This document shows positions 1 to 5,526 of a DNA stretch of 6,387 nt, in pieces. The notes beneath the pieces are model-generated. The model saw only the letters and a program-made list of their open reading frames with translations. It made no database searches and had not been told where the DNA came from. The stretch is from assembly GCA_016780695.1 (NCBI GenBank), contig JADHLK010000081.1, forward strand, positions 1-6,387, given 5' to 3'. Source of the DNA: Alphaproteobacteria bacterium (lineage in GTDB: Bacteria; Pseudomonadota; Alphaproteobacteria; Puniceispirillales; Puniceispirillaceae). How positions within the stretch are numbered: the stretch's first letter is position 1; every line of letters begins with the position of its first letter. Made by a program: the position numbers and the translations under genes.

Positions 1-1227
1 ATGCTGGGCCAGCACATCCAGCGCACCGGGCTGCTCAGCCAGCCGTTCCAGCTCTCTGTCTTGCACTGTCTGCTGTGCTGCCAGAGCCACAAAAATCTCA
101 AAACGGTTAGCCGGAAAGATAATCGCCCGCGATACAGCGTTCAGCTGGTGGCCGGCCCGCCCCATACGCTGGATCAACCGGGCGGTCCCCTTGGGCGCGC
201 CCACCTGCATCACCAGATCAATCTCAGCCCAGTCAATACCCAGATCAAGCGAGGAGGTGGCCACCACCGCATCCAGCTTGCCAGCCGCCATCGCGGCCTC
301 TGTCTTGCGCCGCTGCCCGGTTGCCAGCGAGCCATGATGCAAGCCAATTTTCAGGCCCTTCTCATTGATTTGCCAGAGCGCCTGAAACAGCATTTCTGCC
401 TGCGCCCGTGTATTGACAAAAATCAGGCTGGTCTTATGCGCTTCTATCTGGCGATAGATTTCTGGCACTGCCCATAAACAGCTATGCCCGGCCCAGGGGA
501 TCTCTTGATCAGCGGGCATATAGACGGAGAGCTGCATCTGTTTTTCCAGCGGCGGAGCCAGCACCGCCACTCGCTCTTTTTCTGGATGCAGCCAGCCGGT
601 CATCTGCGCCGGGTCTGCGAGGGTTGCTGACAGGCCGACAAAGCGGGCCTGCGGGGCAAGGCTCCGCAAGACGGCCAGCGAGAGCGAGAGCAAATCCCCC
701 CGTTTATTGCCGGCCAGTGTATGGATTTCATCGATAATGACCGTTTGCAACCCGGCAAACCAGTCTGCTGCTTCCGGCCAGGCTAGCATCAATTCCAGCG
801 ATTCCGGTGTGGTCAGCAAAATATGCGGCGGTGTGTGGCGCTGGCGGGCGCGCCGATTGGCAGGAGTATCACCGGTGCGGCTCTCAATGCGGACAGCAAG
901 GCCCATCTCCGCCACCGGGCCGGTCAGGTTGCGGGCAATATCAACAGCCAGTGCTTTAAGCGGCGAGATATAAAGCGTGTGCAGATGCGGTGGCGGCCTC
1001 TCAGCCAGTTCCAGCAGGCTGGGCAGGAAACCGGACAGGGTTTTGCCGGCACCGGTCGGGGCGATCAGCAGAACCGGGTCTCCGGCTTTGGCGCGGTCCA
1101 GCATATCTTGCTGATGCGGATAGAGTTGCCAGCCTTTTTCCCGGAACCAGCTGGCAAAGCGTGTCGGCAGCCCGGCGCGGAATAAATCCGGGCGACTATC
1201 TGGCTGATTTGCTGCTTCTGTTCTCAT
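1..1227 (-). CDS. Ligase-associated DNA damage response DEXH-box helicase (Lhr-core type), partial: C-terminal half beyond the left edge
   Basis: The frame is open for 409 codons from an ATG at 1227 to the left edge with no stop, so the C-terminal half is missing (family members run to about 800 residues). It is an ATP-dependent superfamily 2 DNA helicase. Visible motifs in order are: Q-motif-like YPHQ at 36-39, Walker A APTGAGKT at 56-63, SPLKALA at 88-94, TTPESLELML at 139-148, DEIH at 166-169, SAT at 200-202, FVNTRAQAE at 269-277, SSLDLGID at 324-331 and QRMGRAGH at 352-359. Both RecA-like domains are therefore essentially complete; the winged-helix and Lhr-specific C-terminal domains would follow. 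The gene diverges from the exonuclease and ligase genes, which is the context that defines the ligase-associated Lhr subfamily. In the studied Pseudomonas cluster Lhr-Core is a 3'-to-5' translocase. The start fits the family N-terminus, but only a weak purine run (AAGAAG) directly precedes the ATG. A general Lhr is the alternative, less likely because of the neighbours. Confidence 0.95.
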   Translation of the reverse strand, partial: MRTEAANQPDSRPDLFRAGLPTRFASWFREKGWQLYPHQQDMLDRAKAGDPVLLIAPTGAGKTLSGFLPSLLELAERPPPHLHTLYISPLKALAVDIARNLTGPVAEMGLAVRIESRTGDTPANRRARQRHTPPHILLTTPESLELMLAWPEAADWFAGLQTVIIDEIHTLAGNKRGDLLSLSLAVLRSLAPQARFVGLSATLADPAQMTGWLHPEKERVAVLAPPLEKQMQLSVYMPADQEIPWAGHSCLWAVPEIYRQIEAHKTSLIFVNTRAQAEMLFQALWQINEKGLKIGLHHGSLATGQRRKTEAAMAAGKLDAVVATSSLDLGIDWAEIDLVMQVGAPKGTARLIQRMGRAGHQLNAVSRAIIFPANRFEIFVALAAQQTVQDRELERLAEQPGALDVLAQH

Positions 1228-1301
1228 CTTCTTAAAAACGGCTCTGAAATTGATTGAACAATGACGCGCGGACAGGCAGTATGGGCCTTCTTGAAAAAAA
1301 A

Positions 1302-1358
1302 CCAGCTTCTTTTGTCAGTGCCAGCTTCTTTTGTCAGTGCCAGCTTCTTTTGTCAGTG
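1302..1358. repeat. Three perfect tandem copies of a 19-bp unit
   Basis: The unit CCAGCTTCTTTTGTCAGTG occurs head to tail at 1302-1320, 1321-1339 and 1340-1358 with no mismatch or spacer. It sits between an A8 tract and the glutathione transferase start codon, ending 50 bp upstream of that ATG. The 19-bp period is not a multiple of three and lies outside the supported coding frames, so it is not a peptide repeat. It could be a cluster of direct binding sites, a slippage-generated expansion, or an assembly artefact. Identity of the copies points to recent duplication. Confidence 0.95.
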
Positions 1359-1398
1359 ATAGGTCAGGCGCACTGGTTGGGGCAAGTTTGAAAAAGAC

Positions 1399-1402
1399 AG
1401 GA
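1399..1402 (+). promoter_or_regulatory. Ribosome binding site that sets the glutathione transferase start
   Basis: AGGA lies six bases before the ATG at 1409. This favours that ATG over an in-frame TTG at 1331, which lies inside the tandem repeat and would add 26 residues unlike the family's N-terminus. Confidence 0.6.
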
Positions 1403-1408
1403 CAGAAA

Positions 1409-2110
1409 ATGATTGAGCTTTATTTTTGGCCAACACCGAATGGTCATAAAATTTCTATCGCTTTGGAGGAGATGGGGCTGGCCTATCAGCTGCGGGCCGT
1501 CAACATCAATAAAGGGGATCAGTTTGATCCGGCCTTTCTGGCCTTTTCACCGAATAACCGGATGCCTGCGATAAAGGACCCGGACGGGCCGGAAGGCCAG
1601 CCGGTCACCATCTTTGAATCCGGCGCTATCCTGCAATATCTGGCAGAAAAAACCGGCCAGTTTGCTGGCCAGACCCAGCGCCAGCGCATCGCGGTTACCG
1701 AATGGCTGATGTGGCAGATGGGCGGTTTTGGCCCGATGCTGGGTCAGGCGCATCATTTTATTGTTTATGCCAAGGAAAAGCTGCCCTATGCGATGGAACG
1801 CTATGGCAATGAGGCGAACCGGCTCTATGGGGTGCTGGACAGGCGGCTGGCCGAGAATGAATTTGTCGCCGGGGATTTCTATTCTATTGCTGATATGGCC
1901 ATTTTGCCCTGGACGCGCACTTATGAGCGCCAGAGTGTGGATATAGAGGCCTATCCGAATGTCCAGCGCTGGCGGGGGGCTTTGTTGCAGCGCCCGGCGG
2001 TGCTGAGAGGGATGAAAGCCGGGGCAGAAATGCGTGATGAGCTGGCCCAGCTGTCAGATGCCGACTGGCAGAGGCTGTTTGGGATAAGCAGCAGCAAGGC
2101 AGATGGATAG
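1409..2110 (+). CDS. Glutathione S-transferase family protein, YfcG/Nu-class-like disulfide-bond oxidoreductase
   Basis: The 233-residue product closely resembles Escherichia coli YfcG along its whole length. The thioredoxin-like domain (about 1-85) has PTPNGHK at 8-14, where Thr9 and Asn11 match the glutathione-contacting residues of YfcG. It also has SPNNRMPAI at 47-55 and ESGAILQYLA at 70-79 (gamma-glutamyl recognition). The helical domain carries the family segment GGFGPMLGQ and later YSIADMAILPW. YfcG-type proteins reduce disulfides with glutathione without an active-site cysteine, and this protein contains no cysteine at all, consistent with that chemistry. It is predicted cytosolic, with no signal peptide. 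The start is the ATG with AGGA six bases upstream, matching the YfcG N-terminus (MIDLYF versus MIELYF). Its last eight bases overlap the exonuclease gene, so the two are probably co-translated. It is not one of the canonical ligase-associated genes. The subclass is well supported; the physiological substrate is unknown. Confidence 0.93.
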   Translation: MIELYFWPTPNGHKISIALEEMGLAYQLRAVNINKGDQFDPAFLAFSPNNRMPAIKDPDGPEGQPVTIFESGAILQYLAEKTGQFAGQTQRQRIAVTEWLMWQMGGFGPMLGQAHHFIVYAKEKLPYAMERYGNEANRLYGVLDRRLAENEFVAGDFYSIADMAILPWTRTYERQSVDIEAYPNVQRWRGALLQRPAVLRGMKAGAEMRDELAQLSDADWQRLFGISSSKADG

Positions 2111-3116
2111 CAGCTGGCTGAGACCAGCGGCAGCCGGGCTGGAAATCCTGCCAGCCCGCGCCTTTATTGATCCGCTCCGGCCTGTTGATCTGGCGATCAT
2201 CACCCATGCCCATGCTGATCATGCCCGCCCTGGTCATAAGCAAGTTATCGCAACTGCGCAGACGCTGGCCATCATGGCGGCCCGGCTGGGCCCGGATTTT
2301 GCCGAAACCAAGACAGTGCTGGATTATGGCGAGAGCCTGATGCTCGGCGATCTGCGTCTTGGCATGGCCCCGGCCGGGCATATTCTGGGGTCTGCCCAGA
2401 TTATCATGGATTATAACGATACCCGTATTATCGCAGCTGGCGATTACAAGCGCGCTGCAGACCCGACCTGCCAGCCCTTTCAGCCTGTGCCTTGTGATAT
2501 TTTTATCACCGAGGCAACTTTCGGCCTGCCAGTCTTTCGCCAGCCGGACCCGCTGGCAGAAATCGCCCGTCTGCTGGCCCTGCGCGCACGCTTTCAGGGC
2601 CGCGCAATATTGGTTGCGGCCTATGCGCTGGGCAAGGCCCAGAGGCTGATTGCCCTGCTGCGTCAGGCTGGTTGGGATGAGACCATCTATCTGCATGGGG
2701 CGATGCTTGGCCCGTGCCGGATTTATCAGGAATTTGGTGTGGATTTAGGCGATTTGCAGCCGGTCACCACAGACCGCAAGAGCCTGCCTGCAGACCAGCT
2801 GGCTGGCCAGTTTGTTTTGGCCCCCCCCTCAGCTCTGGGCAGCCGCTGGGCGCGCCGCTTGCCAGACCCGGTCAGCTGTATGGCCTCCGGCTGGATGCAG
2901 GTGCGCGCCAGAGCTCGCCAGAGCGGCATTGAATGTCCGCTGGTTATCTCAGACCATGCGGACTGGCCAGACTTGCTGGCCACGCTTGATGAGGTGCGGC
3001 CCCGCCAGGTTTGGGTCACCCATGGGCGAGAGGATGCGTTGCTGCACGCCTGCAAACAGCGCGGCCTTGATGCCCGTGCCTTGCGGCTTATCGGCTATGA
3101 GGAGGACAGCGCATGA
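2103..3116 (+). CDS. Ligase-associated DNA exonuclease, metallo-beta-lactamase/beta-CASP fold
   Basis: The 337-residue protein belongs to the exonuclease family found beside the bacterial ATP-dependent ligase and Lhr-type helicase; the studied Pseudomonas homologue is a manganese-dependent DNA nuclease. The metal-binding HxHxDH motif is HAHADH at 35-40. Further expected ligands are His93 in AGHILGSAQ, Asp114 in GDYKR, His285 in SDHADW and His307 in THG. EATFGLP at 137-143 is another family signature. The intervening region (about 145-280) corresponds to the beta-CASP insert. All catalytic positions appear intact. A run of eight C (2821-2828) falls in FVLAPPSALG, where the frame reads correctly on both sides, so there is no frameshift. 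The start ATG lies inside the end of the glutathione transferase gene (8-bp overlap) with AAGG three bases upstream, and the N-terminus (WLRPAAAGLEI) fits the family. The stop overlaps the ligase start by four bases. Length is normal for the family. Confidence 0.95.
   Translation: MDSSWLRPAAAGLEILPARAFIDPLRPVDLAIITHAHADHARPGHKQVIATAQTLAIMAARLGPDFAETKTVLDYGESLMLGDLRLGMAPAGHILGSAQIIMDYNDTRIIAAGDYKRAADPTCQPFQPVPCDIFITEATFGLPVFRQPDPLAEIARLLALRARFQGRAILVAAYALGKAQRLIALLRQAGWDETIYLHGAMLGPCRIYQEFGVDLGDLQPVTTDRKSLPADQLAGQFVLAPPSALGSRWARRLPDPVSCMASGWMQVRARARQSGIECPLVISDHADWPDLLATLDEVRPRQVWVTHGREDALLHACKQRGLDARALRLIGYEEDSA
3100..3105 (+). promoter_or_regulatory. Strong Shine-Dalgarno for the ligase gene inside the exonuclease gene
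   Basis: A perfect AGGAGG sits seven bases before the ligase ATG at 3113, within the last exonuclease codons. Together with the ATGA start-stop overlap it fixes the ligase start and suggests efficient or coupled translation. Confidence 0.8.
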
Positions 3117-4699
3117 AGTCCTTTTCTGGCTTGCTGGAAGGATTGCTCTATGCTCCGGGCCGCAATTCCAAGCTCAGCTGGTTGCAGGACTGGCTGGCAG
3201 AAACACCCGATCCGGATCGCGGCTGGGGGCTGGCCGCCCTGACCGGAGAGCTGACATTCGCACATGTCAAGGCCGGGCTGGTAAGAGAGCTGGCCGCTGC
3301 TGCCAGTGATCCAGAGCTATTTGCCCTGTCCTATGATTTTGTCGGCGATTTGGCAGAAACAACGGCGCTGATCTGGCCGGAACCGGCAGAGCTGGCCCCG
3401 CCACCCCGCCTGGCAGCCATTGTTGAGGCTTTGCAACAGGCCAACCGACAGCAGGCGGCAGAGCTGATTTCTGGCTGGCTGGGCAGCATGGATGCGACGC
3501 AGCGCTGGGCCTTGCTGAAGCTGGCAACTGGCGGTCTGCGAGTCGGCGTTTCCGGGCGGCTGGCCCGCCTGTCTGTTGCGACTGCCTTTGACCGGGATAT
3601 TGCCGAGATAGAAGAAATCTGGCCCTTGCTTGAACCGCCCTATAGGGCTCTGTTTGACTGGCTGGAAGGCCGCTCAGATCGGCCAGATGCCAGGGGGCGG
3701 GCGGTGTTTCGCCCGCTGATGTTGGCGCATCCGCTGTCCGAAGAAGCTGCTGAGCAGCTGGATATGACCCGCTATCAGACAGAATGGAAATGGGATGGGG
3801 CGCGGGTGGAGCTGGCCGCGGCTGAGGATGGGGTGCGGCTTTTTTCGCGCTCTGGTGATGATATCACAGCCGCTTTTCCTGAGATCGTGCCGCCTGCTGG
3901 CTGGCAGGGCACGCTGGATGGGGAATTGCTGGCTGGCCAGCCGGATGCGGTGGCCAGCTTTGGCCGCTTGCAGCAAAGGCTGAACCGTAAAAAGGCCGGG
4001 CGCAAGCTGCAAGCAGATAATCCGGTTTTCCTGCGGGTTTATGATTTGCTGATTGAAGGAGAGACCGACTGGCGCGAAAAGCCGCTATCTGCCAGGCGCG
4101 CCCGTCTGGAGCAGCTGGCTGGCAGCTGGCTACCGGACGGCCGGCTGGACCTGTCTGAAGTGCTGGCAGTTGCGACACCGCAAGAGCTGGATGAGCTGCG
4201 CGCCGCCTGTCGCAGTGACCAGCTGATTGAGGGGATGATGCTCAAACTGAAAGACAGCCCCTATCTGGCCGGGCGGCCAAAAGGCCATTGGTGGAAATGG
4301 AAGCGCGACCCGCTGCGCGCTGATCTGGTCATTATGTATGCCCAGCGTGGCCATGGGCGGCGCTCTTCGCTCTATTCAGATTTCACGCTGGGGGCCTGGC
4401 GCGATGGGGCAGACGGGCCGGAGCTGGTGCCAGTCGCCAAGGCCTATTCCGGTTTTTCTGATCAGGAATTGCGGGCCTTGGATAAATTTGTGCGGCAAAA
4501 TATTGTCAATCGTTTCGGGCCGGTGCGCGAGGTGGAAAAACAGCTGGTGGCTGAGCTGGCTTTCGATTCGGTGCAACGCTCCAGCCGCCACCGCTCCGGG
4601 GTTGCCTTGCGCTTTCCGCGCTTTCATGCCGTGCGCTGGGACAAGCCAGCAGAGGAGGCTGACTGGCTGCCGACCATAGAGGCGTTGATCGGGGACTAG
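3113..4699 (+). CDS. ATP-dependent DNA ligase, ligase-associated (cisplatin damage response) family
   Basis: This 528-residue enzyme seals DNA nicks through a covalent lysine-AMP intermediate. The N-terminal DNA-binding domain spans about 1-195, with the family segment LLKLATGGLRVGVS at 134-147. The nucleotidyltransferase core follows. Motif I is KWDGAR at 226-231, with Lys226 the predicted adenylated residue. Other motifs are RLFSRSGDDIT at 242-252, LDGELL at 268-273, EGMMLK at 373-378 and WKWKRDP at 394-400. The OB-fold domain runs from about 402 to the end and includes LRFPRF at 499-504. The size is typical of this bacterial family. It lacks the polymerase and nuclease domains of LigD, and the exonuclease and Lhr-type neighbours indicate the ligase-associated repair pathway rather than Ku-dependent end joining. 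It is the last gene of its operon: its TAG stop interlocks with the stop of the convergent DUF2256 gene, leaving no intergenic terminator. The main replicative NAD-dependent ligase is expected elsewhere in the genome. Confidence 0.97.
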   Translation: MKSFSGLLEGLLYAPGRNSKLSWLQDWLAETPDPDRGWGLAALTGELTFAHVKAGLVRELAAAASDPELFALSYDFVGDLAETTALIWPEPAELAPPPRLAAIVEALQQANRQQAAELISGWLGSMDATQRWALLKLATGGLRVGVSGRLARLSVATAFDRDIAEIEEIWPLLEPPYRALFDWLEGRSDRPDARGRAVFRPLMLAHPLSEEAAEQLDMTRYQTEWKWDGARVELAAAEDGVRLFSRSGDDITAAFPEIVPPAGWQGTLDGELLAGQPDAVASFGRLQQRLNRKKAGRKLQADNPVFLRVYDLLIEGETDWREKPLSARRARLEQLAGSWLPDGRLDLSEVLAVATPQELDELRAACRSDQLIEGMMLKLKDSPYLAGRPKGHWWKWKRDPLRADLVIMYAQRGHGRRSSLYSDFTLGAWRDGADGPELVPVAKAYSGFSDQELRALDKFVRQNIVNRFGPVREVEKQLVAELAFDSVQRSSRHRSGVALRFPRFHAVRWDKPAEEADWLPTIEALIGD

Positions 4700-4848
4700 G
4701 AGGATTTGTCTGCCCCGCGCCGACAGCGTTCTGAACAATAGATCACCTGTTCCCAGTCACGCTGCCATTTTTTGCGCCAGGTAAAGGGGCGCTGGCAGAC
4801 CGGGCAGGTCTTGACCGGCAAATCGCCTTTTTTAATCATTTTAGCCAT
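4696..4848 (-). CDS. DUF2256 family small zinc-ribbon-like protein
   Basis: This 50-residue protein matches the DUF2256 pattern: a basic N-terminus, LPVKTCPVC at 10-18, RPFTWRKKW at 20-28, then YCSERCRR at 37-44. Four cysteines (15, 18, 38, 42) form a CxxC plus CxxxC pair likely to bind one zinc ion. The molecular function of the family is unknown. The start ATG at 4848 has AGGAGA five bases upstream, a good ribosome binding site; another in-frame ATG three codons later is possible but too close to that site. It is the last gene of the minus-strand string, 23 bp after the small membrane protein gene. Its TAG stop overlaps the ligase stop on the opposite strand. From general knowledge, DUF2256 genes often lie near photolyase/cryptochrome-like or lipid-modification genes, and a cyclopropane synthase gene is indeed three genes upstream here. 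Confidence 0.9.
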   Translation of the reverse strand: MAKMIKKGDLPVKTCPVCQRPFTWRKKWQRDWEQVIYCSERCRRGADKSS

Positions 4849-4853
4849 GCTGC

Positions 4854-4859
4854 TCTCCT
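4854..4859 (-). promoter_or_regulatory. Ribosome binding site for the DUF2256 gene
   Basis: Read on the minus strand this is AGGAGA, five bases before the ATG at 4848. It supports the reality of this 50-codon gene and the choice of its first ATG. Confidence 0.65.
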
Positions 4860-4871
4860 GATCAGCGCGGC

Positions 4872-5063
4872 TCAGGCCGGATTGCGGCTGCCATCATCAA
4901 AGCGCAGCGTGCATTTGTCAGAGAATACCTGCTCAATCAGCGATTCTGTGCAGCGCGTCCAGGGGTAATCTCCCTTGCCGGACATCTCATTACGCCAGAT
5001 GATCGCGATAGCCAGCAGCGCGAAAAGGCCAATTAATATCCAGCGCAAATCAAATCCGAACAT
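4872..5063 (-). CDS. Hypothetical small single-pass membrane protein
   Basis: I do not recognise a family. The 63-residue product has a hydrophobic stretch at about 8-23 (WILIGLFALLAIAIIW), preceded by only seven residues and followed by charged residues (RNEMSGKGD). It therefore looks like an N-terminal membrane anchor with a soluble tail of about 40 residues. The tail holds two cysteines (38 and 51) in the pattern TRCTESLIEQVFSDKC, which could form a disulfide if it faces the periplasm; orientation cannot be decided by eye. The ATG at 5063 has AAAGG eight bases upstream on the minus strand. The gene lies 16 bp after ycgN-like and 23 bp before the DUF2256 gene, in the same direction. That spacing, the ribosome binding site and the coherent hydrophobicity argue that it is real. 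A lipoprotein is unlikely because there is no cysteine after the hydrophobic segment. Confidence 0.7.
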   Translation of the reverse strand: MFGFDLRWILIGLFALLAIAIIWRNEMSGKGDYPWTRCTESLIEQVFSDKCTLRFDDGSRNPA

Positions 5064-5079
5064 CTGCCTGCCTTTCTGC

Positions 5080-5526
5080 CTAGAGCTGGTCCCAATCTGT
5101 CAGATGGTTGCCGAGTGCCTCCTCGTCAACCTCCTGTTCGGTAAATAAGCGGCCTGCCAAGGATTTGCCGGCCTTGCGTGTGCTGTCCGGGTCGCCTGTT
5201 ATCAGGGGATGCCAGTCTGGCAAATCCTGCCCCTCATGGATCAGCCGATAGGCGCAGCTGGCTGGCATCCAGCCCAGCTGATGCAGATTATCCGGTGTCA
5301 GAATAACACAATCTGGCACCTGCTGCTTGCGATTATCATAATCCCGGCAGCGCGCCGTGTTGCAATCCAGCAACCGGCAGCCGACATCTGTATAATGGAT
5401 GAAACTGGTATCCACATCCTCCAGCTTTAGCACACAGCATTTGCCGCACTCGTCACACAGAGATTCCCATTCCTGCTTATTCAGCTCGCTCAGCGGCTTT
5501 ACTTTCCAAAAGGCGGTATCTGGCAT
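5080..5526 (-). CDS. ycgN: YcgN family (UPF0260) cysteine-cluster protein, putative metal binding
   Basis: The 148-residue product is closely similar to Escherichia coli YcgN, beginning MPDTAFW where the latter has MSDTPFW. The signature CDECGKCC at 24-31 is the CxxCxxCC motif of the putative zinc- or iron-chelating family. Other conserved parts are CRLLDC at 50-55, ARCRDY at 59-63 with Cys60, PDC at 71-73, LGWMPASCAYRL at 84-95 and LPDWHPLITG at 102-111. Nine cysteines in all (24, 27, 30, 31, 50, 55, 60, 73, 91) are consistent with metal or cluster binding; the biochemical role is unknown. It is predicted cytosolic. The start lies 28 bp inside the 3' end of the cyclopropane synthase gene; the match to the E. 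coli N-terminus supports this start despite a weak ribosome binding site, so translational coupling is likely. Length is near that of the family (about 150). Confidence 0.94.
   Translation of the reverse strand: MPDTAFWKVKPLSELNKQEWESLCDECGKCCVLKLEDVDTSFIHYTDVGCRLLDCNTARCRDYDNRKQQVPDCVILTPDNLHQLGWMPASCAYRLIHEGQDLPDWHPLITGDPDSTRKAGKSLAGRLFTEQEVDEEALGNHLTDWDQL

Larger units (their letters stand above)
1228..1408. promoter_or_regulatory. Divergent intergenic region between the helicase gene and the glutathione transferase-exonuclease-ligase operon
   Basis: These 181 bp separate two divergent transcription units and must hold both promoters unless one lies inside a gene. The region contains an 8-base A tract (1294-1301) immediately followed by the three-copy 19-bp tandem repeat. 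I see no strong sigma-70 promoter. The best plus-strand candidate is TTGAAC at 1254-1259 with CAGTAT at 1277-1282 (17-bp spacer), which is weak. Each repeat copy also contains TTGTCA, similar to a -35 box, but no good -10 box lies at the right distance downstream. I found no LexA-type spaced GTTC or GAAC pair, so SOS control is not supported by eye. Confidence 0.5.

Noticed and set aside
1..477. 158-codon plus-strand frame starting at the first base
   Set aside because: It is opposite the helicase gene, which carries the SF2 motifs in order; the plus-strand product has no family features.
1228..1300. LexA/SOS box upstream of the helicase
   Set aside because: Single GAAC and GTTC words occur, but no correctly spaced pair is seen.
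1331..1408. In-frame TTG start extending the glutathione transferase by 26 residues
   Set aside because: The extension starts inside the tandem repeat, does not resemble the YfcG family N-terminus, and the ATG at 1409 has its own ribosome binding site.
1884..2696. 270-codon open frame on the minus strand
   Set aside because: It lies opposite the well-supported glutathione transferase and exonuclease genes, and its translation shows no recognisable domain. It is an antisense shadow of GC-rich coding DNA.
2821..2828. Run of eight C as a possible sequencing frameshift in the exonuclease gene
   Set aside because: The reading frame gives family-like sequence on both sides (FVLAPPSALG before, SDHADW and THG after), so no base appears gained or lost.
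2799..3940. Repeated 12-mer CTGGCTGGCCAG (2799-2810 and 3929-3940) as a possible uptake or chi-like signal
   Set aside because: Both copies read in frame as Leu-Ala-Gly-Gln with this genome's favoured codons, so codon bias explains them; two copies are too few to claim a signal.
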